Of a DNA stretch of 64,000 nt, positions 35,258 to 43,765 are shown piece after piece (position 1 is the first letter of the stretch; each line of letters begins with the position of its first letter). The notes under the pieces are model-generated. The model was not told the origin of the DNA, made no database searches, and saw only the letters and a program-made list of their open reading frames with translations. This stretch comes from an uncultured Pelagibacteraceae bacterium (GTDB lineage Bacteria > Pseudomonadota > Alphaproteobacteria > Pelagibacterales > AG-422-B15), in contig CACFAO010000006.1 of assembly GCA_902564295.1 (NCBI GenBank), forward strand, positions 1 through 64,000, read 5' to 3'. The position numbers and the translations under genes were made by a program.

Positions 35258-35974
35258 ATGAAAAAACTTATCAAACAACTTTTAATTGCGCTTACATTTG
35301 TTGGTTTTAGTATCACTACAAGTAAGGCATTGGTATTAGATGTATACACAATAGACGGTGTAGACACTCAAGCTAAAAGAGCACAAATGGTTGAAGGATT
35401 TAACAGCTTTAAAGAAAATGCTGTTAATGGTGGAGCCAAATGGATAGATTTTACACTAAATGTTAAGATCAGGGGTGACGGCTATAGAGAACAGTTTACA
35501 TTTGCTGTAATTTATGAAAATGCAAGCGATATGATGGAAACACATGAAATATTTGCCGCTAATCAACAATGGTTTGATCCATTTGAGTTTGATGCTGAAA
35601 GTGCACGTAATGCAATATTTGAAACACCTCCTGGTGTTGATATAGATTATCAGCCAGCGCAACTTGGGCAGACTTTATGGTACTCATTTATTAATGTTAC
35701 AGATTTACTTAATTTCTTAAATAGAGCTCCAAAAATAGCTGGTGTTTTAGAGGACGCAGGAATGAAAGGTCAATTTGGTATTTTAAATTGTACACTTTGC
35801 CCCGCATCATTAGGAGATACCACACATATGATGTTTCTGACTAATGAAAGTGCAACAGCAATGGGTGAAGATCTTGATGCACTAGGCATTGATGAAGCAA
35901 TCTGGTTCTATCGAAATGTTCGACCTTTTGCTGAGCAAGTTGATGTCGGAATGAATTCTGTAATCGCTAACTAA
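35258..35974 (+). CDS. Secreted protein of unknown function, paralogue A
   Basis: 238 residues with a Sec signal peptide (cleavage near TSKA-LVLDV). The mature protein opens VLDVYTIDGVDTQAK, carries IRGDGYREQFTFAVIYE and a second half ending in ILNCTLCPASLG and AIWFYRNVRPFAEQVD. The alternating strand-helix pattern suggests two ferredoxin-like (dimeric alpha-beta barrel) modules, an inference only. The CxxC near residue 178 is conserved with paralogue B. Strong ribosome site (AAAGGAG). Family not recognised. Confidence 0.6.
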   Translation: MKKLIKQLLIALTFVGFSITTSKALVLDVYTIDGVDTQAKRAQMVEGFNSFKENAVNGGAKWIDFTLNVKIRGDGYREQFTFAVIYENASDMMETHEIFAANQQWFDPFEFDAESARNAIFETPPGVDIDYQPAQLGQTLWYSFINVTDLLNFLNRAPKIAGVLEDAGMKGQFGILNCTLCPASLGDTTHMMFLTNESATAMGEDLDALGIDEAIWFYRNVRPFAEQVDVGMNSVIAN

Positions 35975-35987
35975 AAAGGAGAAATTT

Positions 35988-36701
35988 ATGAAAAAATTTA
36001 TCAACATATGGGTATTGGCTTTTAGCTTATTTTCTCTAAGTATACTTCCTTCAAAAGCATTTATAATGGATGTTTGGACAATTGAAGGAGCCGATCCAGC
36101 CGAGCTAGCAAAAGTAGTTGTAGAATATAGAGATAAAGCAGCCGCTGTAGGAGCTAAATATACTCAATTTAGAATGGGACAAAAAGTTAGAGGCGACGGT
36201 TCTAATATAACATTTGTATATGGTTACTATGATAGTTACGAAGATCAGATGTTTACAGAACAACTTTTAACTGAAAATCCTGAACCATTACAGAGTACCT
36301 ACGGCGCAATGTCAGATGAAGATAGTGGAATAATTGTTTCTTCTGCGACCATGGCTAACAATTCATCTTTAGGCGATGATCCAGCTGCAGGAAATTCAGT
36401 TGCATATGCTTTCATGGAAATTAAGGATGGGATCAATTTTGCTCTAAACTTTCCCAAGCTACAGGAAAGATTAGCTGAACAAGGAATGCCTGCAATCATA
36501 GATGTATTATACTGCGCAACATGTGGTGCAGATGTATTGCCCGCTAATGCTGTTGGATACATTTCAGCCGCAAACCTAACTGATTTAGGTAAAGCCCTTG
36601 ACATTTACGCACTTGAGGAAAATCAGCTTTGGTTATTCAGAAATATGAATCCTCATATTGAGATGATTGATCAAGGAATATCTGTGATGTTAACAGACTA
36701 A
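35988..36701 (+). CDS. Secreted protein of unknown function, paralogue B
   Basis: 237 residues, signal peptide (PSKA-FIMDV), same architecture as paralogue A: MDVWTIEGAD at the N-terminus, VRGDGSNITFVYGYYD, LYCATCGADVLP and QLWLFRNMNPHIEMIDQGIS. Length, layout and shared motifs show a tandem duplication that has diverged strongly. Thirteen nt downstream of A with its own AAAGGAG site, so co-transcribed. Followed by a 10-bp hairpin. Confidence 0.6.
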   Translation: MKKFINIWVLAFSLFSLSILPSKAFIMDVWTIEGADPAELAKVVVEYRDKAAAVGAKYTQFRMGQKVRGDGSNITFVYGYYDSYEDQMFTEQLLTENPEPLQSTYGAMSDEDSGIIVSSATMANNSSLGDDPAAGNSVAYAFMEIKDGINFALNFPKLQERLAEQGMPAIIDVLYCATCGADVLPANAVGYISAANLTDLGKALDIYALEENQLWLFRNMNPHIEMIDQGISVMLTD

Positions 36702-36708
36702 TGAGTTT

Positions 36709-36734
36709 ACTTAGCCGTGGAAGCACGGCTAAGT
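36709..36734. terminator. Perfect 10-bp hairpin between converging genes
   Basis: ACTTAGCCGT, six-nt loop, ACGGCTAAGT. Sits between paralogue B and cfa and overlaps the cfa stop codon. No long U-tract on either side, so it may act with Rho or stabilise 3' ends in both directions. Confidence 0.6.
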
Positions 36735-37913
36735 TATCATGTAGTCTCTTTTATCTGGAACGGTCTTCTTATTTTTAGAAAGTTGGAGCTGAAATACAAC
36801 TAATGTCGACTCTTCGAATGAAGCCTGGGATGAAGATAAATAGAAATCCCACATTCTGCAGAATTTTTCATCATAAATTTCTTTAACCTTGTCTATATTG
36901 TCGTAAAAATTATATCTCCATCTTTTTAATGTTTCCGCATAATGAAATTTTAATATCTGTACATCAGTCATTGATAAACCTGATTTCTCAACGCTAGAAA
37001 CTGTTTCACTCAGCGCTGGAATATATCCTCCAGGAAAAATATATTTATCTATCCACGGGTCTGTGTTGCCAGGCTCATTCAACCTACCAATTGTATGAAT
37101 AAGCGCAACTCCACTATCGTTTAATAGATCGTAAACTTTGTTAAAAAATTCCTGGTAGTGTGCTGTACCGACGTGCTCAAACATGCCCACAGATACAATT
37201 CGATCATATTTCTCATTTACGTTCCTGTAATCCTGAAGTCTGTATTCAACCTTATCCAACTTCTCTCTAACTTTTCTTTGTTGAGCATACGCAATTTGTT
37301 CTTCAGATAAAGTTACGCCTACAACACTTGCATTTGATTTTTTATAAATATGCGAGGCCATTCCACCCCAACCGCACCCAATATCTAAAACAGACTGATT
37401 TTCTTCAAGCAATAACTTCTTTGAGATCAATTCTTTTTTATTGATTTGCGCCTGCTCCAAAGAGTCATTTGGAGAATTAAAATAAGCACAAGAATATTGT
37501 CTATCAGGATCTAAAAAAAGCTCATAAAGCTTATCAGAAAGATCATAATGATGAGCAACATTTCTCTTTGATTTTGATATATAATTGCTTGTAGTTAATT
37601 TATTTGAAATTGCTCGAACTATTTTTGATAACTTCATTACCCAATGATCAATATCAACCTCTGTATTTGAAAAAATTAATTTTAAAAAATCATGAATCCG
37701 TCCCTCTTCGACTACGAGTGATCCATTCATATAACTTTCACCAAAATGAATTGACGGGTTCATTAGTAGTTTTATCTCTGAAAAGTTATTTGTAGTTCTA
37801 ATTTTTATGGGGTCTCCTGTACCATCACCGTAAGTATTAATTTCACCATTCGGCATTACCCATGTAAGGTTCCCTGTTTTAATGATTTTAGAGAGAAGAC
37901 TTTTTGTTATCAT
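36729..37913 (-). CDS. cfa: Cyclopropane-fatty-acyl-phospholipid synthase family
   Basis: 394 residues. HHYDLSDKLYELFLDPDRQYSCAYF, then SAM-binding SVLDIGCGWGGMASHIYKKSNASVVGVTLSEEQIAYA, RIVSVGMFEHVG, and FPGGYIPALSETV: the CFAS layout. Transfers a methylene from SAM to an unsaturated acyl chain of a membrane phospholipid. Located two genes from the desaturase, fitting lipid remodelling, although the strand organisation shows separate transcription. Confidence 0.9.
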   Translation of the reverse strand: MITKSLLSKIIKTGNLTWVMPNGEINTYGDGTGDPIKIRTTNNFSEIKLLMNPSIHFGESYMNGSLVVEEGRIHDFLKLIFSNTEVDIDHWVMKLSKIVRAISNKLTTSNYISKSKRNVAHHYDLSDKLYELFLDPDRQYSCAYFNSPNDSLEQAQINKKELISKKLLLEENQSVLDIGCGWGGMASHIYKKSNASVVGVTLSEEQIAYAQQRKVREKLDKVEYRLQDYRNVNEKYDRIVSVGMFEHVGTAHYQEFFNKVYDLLNDSGVALIHTIGRLNEPGNTDPWIDKYIFPGGYIPALSETVSSVEKSGLSMTDVQILKFHYAETLKRWRYNFYDNIDKVKEIYDEKFCRMWDFYLSSSQASFEESTLVVFQLQLSKNKKTVPDKRDYMIT

Positions 37914-37958
37914 TTGCTAAATTTAATATAATGTTTGAATAATTTTCAATAATAAAAA

Positions 37959-39029
37959 TTAAGCCAGCTTTTCAGTCAAAATAATTAAAATCTTACTATT
38001 TTTGTCAATTCCACACTCTGGATATTTTTTTGCTTCTTTGATAGCGGCATAACCGGCTCCACCAGAAGGTGAAGTATCAAAATCATTTTGTCTTAGCTCT
38101 TTCACTGCAATGTCTGCATCTTCATCTTCGATTGTCATGAAATTCGTACAAGTAATTGCAAGCGATGATAGCGCCCTTGTCGAGGGACTTTTACAATCTA
38201 AGCGTCCCATATTAGAAATCCCACCGGTTACAGTTACAGCTTCTCCCTTATTTATAGACTCGAGCAACACTGGAGCCTTTGTAGGTTCTACAATAATTAT
38301 TTTTGGATCATTTCCATAATATTTTCTCATATAGGTTGCAATGGATGCAGGAAAACCTCCTACTCCAGCTTGTAAGAATATATGAGTTGGAGGCTCATCG
38401 CAGCTTGCGCACGCTTCATCTGCAAGAACTAAGTATCCTTGCATAACTCGCAAGCCATGATCGTATCCATCCCAGGTAACATCTGACAAAAGCATCCAGC
38501 CGTTTTTCTCAGCTTCTTGCTTAGCTCCCTCTAAACTCTCTTCATAATCATTGCCGTATACAACGACCTCTGCACCAAAACTTTTAATTTTATCTGCAAA
38601 GCTTGAAGGGACATTTTTAGATAAATATATTACAGCTCTTGCTCCAAATATTCTTGCTCCAGCCGCTAGAGAAATTCCATGATTACCGGCACTCGCTGAT
38701 ATATAGGTTCTTCCATTTAGAGCTGAGCTCCAATTTGCATCCTTGCTAAAAGATTTTAAATGTTTGGCAGCATCACTTGCGATTACAAAGGCTGCGCCAA
38801 GGGCTTTAAAACTTCCAAGGCCCATACGATCTCTTTCATCCTTAAACCATAATTTTTTAATACCTAATTCATGACTTAATTTAGCTGATTCTGTTAAAGG
38901 TGTTTCAGCTGCTATAGGGCACAATCTCAAAAGCTTTTTTACAGCCTCAACATCTGTACTAACAGGATCAGTACCATTATCTCCTGGAAGTCCTTTTTTA
39001 AAATATGGATTTGTAATAAACTTTCTCAT
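37959..39029 (-). CDS. Diaminopropionate ammonia-lyase-like PLP enzyme
   Basis: 356 residues. Fold-type II PLP enzyme: WFKDERDRMGLGSFKALGAAFVI (PLP Lys in SFK), SASAGNHGISLAAGARIFGARAVIYL, LQAGVGGFPASIATYM (phosphate loop), and GGISNMGRLDCKSPSTRA. This matches YgeX/DpaL-type enzymes, which split 2,3-diaminopropionate to pyruvate and ammonia, though it is some 40 residues shorter than E. coli YgeX. A threonine/serine dehydratase-like role cannot be excluded. Confidence 0.8.
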   Translation of the reverse strand: MRKFITNPYFKKGLPGDNGTDPVSTDVEAVKKLLRLCPIAAETPLTESAKLSHELGIKKLWFKDERDRMGLGSFKALGAAFVIASDAAKHLKSFSKDANWSSALNGRTYISASAGNHGISLAAGARIFGARAVIYLSKNVPSSFADKIKSFGAEVVVYGNDYEESLEGAKQEAEKNGWMLLSDVTWDGYDHGLRVMQGYLVLADEACASCDEPPTHIFLQAGVGGFPASIATYMRKYYGNDPKIIIVEPTKAPVLLESINKGEAVTVTGGISNMGRLDCKSPSTRALSSLAITCTNFMTIEDEDADIAVKELRQNDFDTSPSGGAGYAAIKEAKKYPECGIDKNSKILIILTEKLA

Positions 39030-39058
39030 TAAACAAAAACCATATCAGATTTAAAAAA

Positions 39059-39943
39059 ATGCGTATATTTATTACCTACACTGTAATCAGTTTTTTTTTA
39101 GCTTCAGCTGTATTTTCGGATGAAAAACAAGGAAGAAACTTCGTTGATCTTCCTGATGTTGATGACGGTTATAATATTCACGTTATGTATGTTCTGCCAA
39201 AAGACGGGGTAGATAAAGGCTTTGATCTTGATAGTAAAATAAGTATGTTAATGTATCAAATCGATAAATGGTTTAACTCAAAAACTAAAGACAGATTATT
39301 TACAGATGGTCAAAATCTTAAATTTGATCGTAAAGATGATAATAAAATTGATATTACCTTTTTGAGGCTGGATATTAATGATGATGAAATATCTAAACAT
39401 GGAATTCAGGCAGTCAATGTATTACAGCCTGCAATTAGTCGTTTTGGTTTCAACGATCCTAAAAAAGTTTATTTTATTATTTATGGTGGTTCTAATAGAG
39501 ATGTTTGTGCGTCTTCACAGCTTCCAAGTTATGCAACAGAAGGTATAACAGCTAATACAGCGGCCCTTTATTACCCCGGAAAAAGGAGCGGTTCATGTAT
39601 AGAAAATAACGGCGGTTTTAAACCTGAATTTAATGAGACGGCAAGAGCGGCTCTTCATGAAATCCTGCATGTTTTAGGGGCCGTACCACAATGCGCAGAA
39701 GATCATCTAGTTTTTAAAGACGAAGGCACGATCAATGATGGCATTGGAGGGCACTTATCAATACCTGGTGATATAATGTACAGCGTACAATCTAATAAAA
39801 CTTATGATAAAGCGAAACATTTAGATTTCAAAAGTTCAAATTATTATAATCACAAAAATGAAAACTGTTTAGATATTGCAAAAAGCAGATATGTACTTCC
39901 AACAGTAAGTAATCCTCAACTGCCTACTTTTTCATCAAAATAG
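39059..39943 (+). CDS. Secreted HExxH protein, metzincin-like
   Basis: 294 residues with a signal peptide (VFS-DEK). Central ARAALHEILHVLGAVPQCAEDH: HExxHxxG of metzincin metalloproteases, but the usual third His three residues after G is Pro, with a His seven residues later (AEDH). GDIMYSVQ follows as a possible Met-turn. Four Cys pairs likely form disulfides (DVCAS, GSCIEN, PQCAED, ENCLDI). Probably an exported zinc hydrolase; substrate unknown. It starts 29 nt from the divergent PLP-enzyme gene. Confidence 0.65.
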   Translation: MRIFITYTVISFFLASAVFSDEKQGRNFVDLPDVDDGYNIHVMYVLPKDGVDKGFDLDSKISMLMYQIDKWFNSKTKDRLFTDGQNLKFDRKDDNKIDITFLRLDINDDEISKHGIQAVNVLQPAISRFGFNDPKKVYFIIYGGSNRDVCASSQLPSYATEGITANTAALYYPGKRSGSCIENNGGFKPEFNETARAALHEILHVLGAVPQCAEDHLVFKDEGTINDGIGGHLSIPGDIMYSVQSNKTYDKAKHLDFKSSNYYNHKNENCLDIAKSRYVLPTVSNPQLPTFSSK

Positions 39944-39944
39944 T

Positions 39945-40463
39945 TTAGGGTGTTGAGATGGGTATCGGTGAATAATTATACATAACATAAAGTTGCTGGT
40001 AGCATAGCTTGCCTGTTTTTACTGCATAATCTTGATGGTAATCCTCTGCGGGATAAAACTCTGAAGTTTCTCTAATTTCTGTGACTATTGGGTTTTCAAA
40101 TTTGCCTGATAAATCAATTTTTTCAATTTTACTCTCAATAATTTCTTTTTCATCCTCACTATTATAAAAAAGTATGGATTTATATTGCTCTCCAATATCA
40201 GGACCTTGACGATTTAAAGTTGTGGGGTCATGAATGATAAAAAATGTATCAATCAATTCATTAAAAGAAACTTCGCTAGTATCATAATCAATCTTGACTA
40301 CTTCAACATGACCTGTCTCACCAGTTAAAACATCCTCATATCTAGGATTATCTAAATGACCACCAGAATAACCTGAGGTTGCATTAATAACACCAGGCAT
40401 TTGTTCATATAAGACTTCAACGCCCCAAAAGCACCCTGCGCCTACTATTAAAGATGATAACAT
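39945..40463 (-). CDS. msrA: Peptide-methionine (S)-S-oxide reductase MsrA
   Basis: 172 residues, no signal peptide, so cytosolic. Catalytic GAGCFWGVE, YSGGHLDNPRYEDVLTGETGHVEVVKIDYD, FFIIHDPTTLNRQGPDIGEQYKS and AEDYHQDYAVK. Repairs the S-epimer of methionine sulfoxide with thioredoxin. The partner MsrB is encoded in the suf operon at 47.1 kb, with an N-terminal membrane signal, so the two may work in different compartments. Confidence 0.95.
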   Translation of the reverse strand: MLSSLIVGAGCFWGVEVLYEQMPGVINATSGYSGGHLDNPRYEDVLTGETGHVEVVKIDYDTSEVSFNELIDTFFIIHDPTTLNRQGPDIGEQYKSILFYNSEDEKEIIESKIEKIDLSGKFENPIVTEIRETSEFYPAEDYHQDYAVKTGKLCYQQLYVMYNYSPIPISTP

Positions 40464-40500
40464 ACTAGTTGATATAAATTGCTTGTGAGAAATTCAATAA

Positions 40501-41604
40501 TTATTTTCTGTCAGCCACAAGCATTTCGTCATAAAACCATAATCCGTCATGATCACGAATTATGTCCTCAATACACTTAATATAACTTTGATCTGATTCC
40601 TTTTCCCTAACCATTTGATCACTTATTTGGGCAACATATGTACAAGCATTCCATGCAGAAAATACTAATGATGTGGCAATGCCACTGTTTATCTCATTTG
40701 GCTGCGACCTTAGTTTATATTCGAATATCTCAGGTTCTCTGAAATGAATTTTGTGATTGAATTCACTGTCTAAATTATTTTTCATGTACTGAATAATGTC
40801 ATGACCTTTATTTGGAAATGGGTTTTCTTCTGGCCAAAGTTTATTAATTGCATTTAAACCAGGGTCGTTTCCATATGAATGAAAAGCGACCATTTTTCCA
40901 TTTGGACCAAGCAAATTGACCATAGGTTTAATTACATTATTTACTTTTTTTTCAACACTTGCTCGTGAACGATATGCTTGTGAAACAATCACCAAATCAA
41001 ATTCATTAATAGATTCTTTTTTTGATGGGATTATTTGATCAAGTGTGAATTCGTGGTCTTTTCTATAAATACAAATGACTGACGGATTTTCATAAGTCGT
41101 ATTCCCATTTTTATTTTCCTCAACTCTCCAATTTTCTTTTAAAAGTGGACCTAATTGTCTTAATTGCTCATAAAAACCAAATGAAGAGTCGCCGTCTAAT
41201 GCAATGCTGTTCCAATTCATATTTTGTTGTTTAGACTCGTTATTCGATTTTAGATATCCAGCTTCAGAATAATGTAGATTAGATATTGTAAAAACCATAT
41301 TTGGATGTTCAACAAATCTATCAGCTAATTTCTCAATGGTTATTCTTGCATCTTCCATGCTTACATCTTTACAAGAAACGTAAAACGGAACAGTTGGAAA
41401 TTTTTGATGAGCAATTCGAAGCACATTCATTAATACTGCTCCATCGCCTACTCCAGCATCAAATATTTTTAAAGCAGGTTTTAATGGTTTCAATTCATTA
41501 ATTATATGAGATAGCTTTTCTGCTATTACTGCCTTTTCATTTGTAGTTGTAACAAATAATAAATATCTCTGTCGATTGTCAAAAAAACGGACCTCTTCTA
41601 CCAT
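40501..41604 (-). CDS. SAM-dependent methyltransferase-like protein
   Basis: About 367 residues. The ATG at 41602-41604 (MVEEVRFFDNRQRYLLFV) is preferred over the track's GTG at 41640, which would enter the divergent gene. A Rossmann-type motif I is seen (KIFDAGVGDGAVLMNVLRIA), a later ...DLVIVSQAYRS and a C-terminal FHSYGNDPGLN. The acceptor substrate is unknown, and the family is not identified beyond class I methyltransferase. Confidence 0.65.
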   Translation of the reverse strand: MVEEVRFFDNRQRYLLFVTTTNEKAVIAEKLSHIINELKPLKPALKIFDAGVGDGAVLMNVLRIAHQKFPTVPFYVSCKDVSMEDARITIEKLADRFVEHPNMVFTISNLHYSEAGYLKSNNESKQQNMNWNSIALDGDSSFGFYEQLRQLGPLLKENWRVEENKNGNTTYENPSVICIYRKDHEFTLDQIIPSKKESINEFDLVIVSQAYRSRASVEKKVNNVIKPMVNLLGPNGKMVAFHSYGNDPGLNAINKLWPEENPFPNKGHDIIQYMKNNLDSEFNHKIHFREPEIFEYKLRSQPNEINSGIATSLVFSAWNACTYVAQISDQMVREKESDQSYIKCIEDIIRDHDGLWFYDEMLVADRK

Positions 41605-41631
41605 ATTTAATCTTAACAAGTTGCCAAAAAA

Positions 41632-41829
41632 ATGAAACACTCAACTTTAATGGATACAGATGATTTAGAGCCAATTATTAAGCAAAAAGAAATTGATTTT
41701 GAATCCTTAAGTATTGAAGAACTTAAGGAATATATTATTGAACTCAAGGCTGAGATTGAAAGGGCTGAAAACTATATTTTGTCCAAGGGAAAAGATCGCC
41801 TAAATGCAGAGAGCTTATTTAAGAAATGA
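41632..41829 (+). CDS. DUF1192 family small coiled-coil protein
   Basis: 65 residues; the second Met (41650, MDTDDLEPI) is the usual start of DUF1192. The region SLSIEELKEYIIELKAEIERAENYILSKGKDRLNAESLF is the family's coiled coil. DUF1192 is found almost only in alphaproteobacteria. Overlaps the next gene by 4 nt (ATGA). Confidence 0.85.
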   Translation: MKHSTLMDTDDLEPIIKQKEIDFESLSIEELKEYIIELKAEIERAENYILSKGKDRLNAESLFKK

Positions 41830-42053
41830 TCAATAGATACGGATTAGTACCATTGGCATTTGCGCTTTTCGTTTTTGCAATTTTTTTTACAACTCTTATT
41901 CCTTCACCACACAAAAGCTGCATTGATCGTAATTTGGCTGTTTTAAATAATTTAGATGAGACTAAATATTCAGAAAACCAAATAAAAGAACTTGGTTTAT
42001 CTATTGGGACTGGCTGCAGAGAAGATAATTCATTTCAACTTGCAGCCAATTAA
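41826..42053 (+). CDS. Small membrane-anchored protein of unknown function
   Basis: 75 residues: one N-terminal hydrophobic helix (LVPLAFALFVFAIFFTTLI), then a short soluble part with two Cys (KSCIDRN and TGCREDN) that may be disulfide-linked outside. No family recognised. Translationally coupled to the DUF1192 gene by an ATGA overlap. Confidence 0.6.
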   Translation: MINRYGLVPLAFALFVFAIFFTTLIPSPHKSCIDRNLAVLNNLDETKYSENQIKELGLSIGTGCREDNSFQLAAN

Positions 42054-42057
42054 AATT

Positions 42058-42351
42058 TTAGTTTGGAAAGTTTAATATAGCTTCATCAGTCAAAATTGTC
42101 ATCACCGTTGTCTCAGTTAAAGCTCCTGCTTCTTGCCTGGCTTTAGTTAATTCTTCATCATTTTTAAAAGCCATAAGTCCTTCTTTATCGTCATAATGCA
42201 TAATAACTACCATGGAGTTATCATCTTCAGCATGAGATCCAGCAAATATAATTCTGCCTTTAAAGCCCTTTAGTTTGTGTTCATTTTCATGAACCATATC
42301 TTTCCAAGACTCAAAGCCTTTAGAAAGTTTTTGCGTTAACATTACATACAT
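42058..42351 (-). CDS. Small alpha/beta-barrel-like protein (ABM-like)
   Basis: 97 residues. The pattern (strand, KGFESWKDMVHENEH helix, GRIIFAGSH strand, SMVVIMHYDDKEGLMAFKND strand-helix, late strand) fits a ferredoxin-like dimeric alpha-beta barrel such as the antibiotic-biosynthesis monooxygenase fold. No active-site motif stands out. Last gene of a five-gene minus-strand run of small proteins. Confidence 0.5.
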   Translation of the reverse strand: MYVMLTQKLSKGFESWKDMVHENEHKLKGFKGRIIFAGSHAEDDNSMVVIMHYDDKEGLMAFKNDEELTKARQEAGALTETTVMTILTDEAILNFPN

Positions 42352-42367
42352 AATAATTTTCCTAATT

Positions 42368-42652
42368 TTATGCTGTGAACTTTATAGGTTCATTAGTTAA
42401 TTCAAATTGATGTGGCTCAAAGAACTCATTGTAGTCAGCAAGCATTGTGTTAACATCATCTGGACTTTTTGCTTTCCAATAACAAAACATTGTCAGTGAA
42501 TCTCCAGGAGTTTCCCAACTCATTTGGCACGCCGCATTCTCTCCTGTCATGCTTTGTATTTGTTCTTCCTCAGATATTCCCTCACCAGCCTTGGCAAAGG
42601 CTTCTTTTGCCTCTTTAGACTTAAAAGTATGTGTTACAATATAATTATTCAT
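42368..42652 (-). CDS. Hypothetical small protein, DABB-like
   Basis: 94 residues. NNYIVTHTFKSKEAKEAFAKAG at the start, then CQMSWETPGDSLTMFCYWKAKSPDDVNTMLADY, consistent with one ferredoxin-like module. No family recognised. Fourth gene in the small-protein run. Confidence 0.5.
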   Translation of the reverse strand: MNNYIVTHTFKSKEAKEAFAKAGEGISEEEQIQSMTGENAACQMSWETPGDSLTMFCYWKAKSPDDVNTMLADYNEFFEPHQFELTNEPIKFTA

Positions 42653-42661
42653 AATTACTCC

Positions 42662-43042
42662 CTATTTTTTCATTGCATTGAATGCTGTAAGCGAATCGTC
42701 AAAAGTCATCATAACTTTCATTTGATTGTTCTCAACTTCGAAGTAATGGCCAAACATAGTATCCATACCGTCAGCAGTTCCTTTTACTAAAGCGAATACT
42801 TTGTTGCCCTCGCTAATCATTGCTTGGGGTGTAACCATAAAATTATCCCAGTACTCAGGAATTTTAGACATGTTTGCTATGAAATTTTCTTTACCTTTAT
42901 GCACACCTGCTAATGGATGTTTGCCTTCTTCTCCTGGGAAAGTCCATGTAATATCGTTATGAACTATTTCACCGAAGAATGTTTCCATATCTCCAGATCC
43001 AAATAAATCATAACCTTTTTGTACAACTTCTTTTGCTTCCAT
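42662..43042 (-). CDS. SnoaL-like / NTF2-fold protein
   Basis: 126 residues. VVQKGYDLFGSGDMETFFGEIVHNDITWTFPG and PLAGVHKGKENFIANMSKIPEYW are typical of the SnoaL-like ketosteroid-isomerase superfamily; the C-terminus has FGHYFEVENNQMKVMMTFDDS. Could bind or isomerise a small hydrophobic molecule. Middle gene of the small-protein run, with an AAAGGAG ribosome site. Confidence 0.8.
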   Translation of the reverse strand: MEAKEVVQKGYDLFGSGDMETFFGEIVHNDITWTFPGEEGKHPLAGVHKGKENFIANMSKIPEYWDNFMVTPQAMISEGNKVFALVKGTADGMDTMFGHYFEVENNQMKVMMTFDDSLTAFNAMKK

Positions 43043-43066
43043 TTTTTCTCCTTTTAAAATTTATGT

Positions 43067-43354
43067 TTAATAAACTTCTTCATGATAAACGATATCAGGT
43101 TCCTTAGTTGACATTTCAACAAGTTTTGGAATATCGCCAATCTCAATTCTCCAATTAACATATTTTTGATGAGCCTCAACACTGTCCCATACTTCATAAA
43201 GGATAACCTCTTGAGTGTCCTTGTTATACCCACCTTTAATTAGCTGACAGCCTTCATATGATTGCGTATTGGATAAATTTTCTCTAAACCAATTATTCAT
43301 TTCTTGAACCATTTCCGGTTTAGGAAAAAATTTAACAGTAACAACTGTGCTCAT
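43067..43354 (-). CDS. Antibiotic biosynthesis monooxygenase (ABM) domain protein
   Basis: 95 residues from ATG 43352-43354 (MSTVVTVKFFPKPE); the track start (43408) invades the upstream gene. The ABM layout is clear: VQEMNNWFRENLSNTQSYEGCQLIKGGYNKDTQEVILYEVWDSVEAHQKYVNWR. Members are cofactor-free quinone-type monooxygenases or heme-binding. One nt after the GYD gene. Confidence 0.8.
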   Translation of the reverse strand: MSTVVTVKFFPKPEMVQEMNNWFRENLSNTQSYEGCQLIKGGYNKDTQEVILYEVWDSVEAHQKYVNWRIEIGDIPKLVEMSTKEPDIVYHEEVY

Positions 43355-43355
43355 T

Positions 43356-43682
43356 TTATGCTCCTGGTTTAGTATAGTTGCCAAGTGCTGTTCCTGCTTT
43401 AGAAACAATTTCTGTCATATCTACTGCTTCCAGTATAACTGCATCAGTTACCATGCCAGTGGATTGAACAGCTATTTTTGCACCTGCCGCTGCATTAAAA
43501 TCAATAGCGTCCACTACCATTACAAGATCATAGTCCCCTCTTACTATGTCAAAAGATAAAAGACTGCCACCAACGGACTCAACTAATTTAGCCGAAGCCG
43601 CCTTTCTGTCATCTGATGGTTTACTCATAAATCCTTTTAGAGCTTCTGGGGTATATTTCGCCATCATATAAAATTTAGCCAT
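43356..43682 (-). CDS. GYD domain-containing protein
   Basis: 108 residues. AKFYMMAKYTPEALKGFM, LVESVGGSLLSFDIVRGDYDLVMVVDA (the R-G-x-Y-D that gives the family its name) and AVQSTGMVTDAVILEAVDM. GYD proteins form ferredoxin-like oligomers of unknown role. First gene of the small-protein run, divergent from the SDR with 83 nt between. Confidence 0.88.
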   Translation of the reverse strand: MAKFYMMAKYTPEALKGFMSKPSDDRKAASAKLVESVGGSLLSFDIVRGDYDLVMVVDAIDFNAAAGAKIAVQSTGMVTDAVILEAVDMTEIVSKAGTALGNYTKPGA

Positions 43683-43765
43683 ATTTACTCCTTTAAATAA
43701 AATTATTATGGACTATCTTAGTGAAACTTTTATGACAAATTTTTATACCTTTTTAAGGAGTTAAT

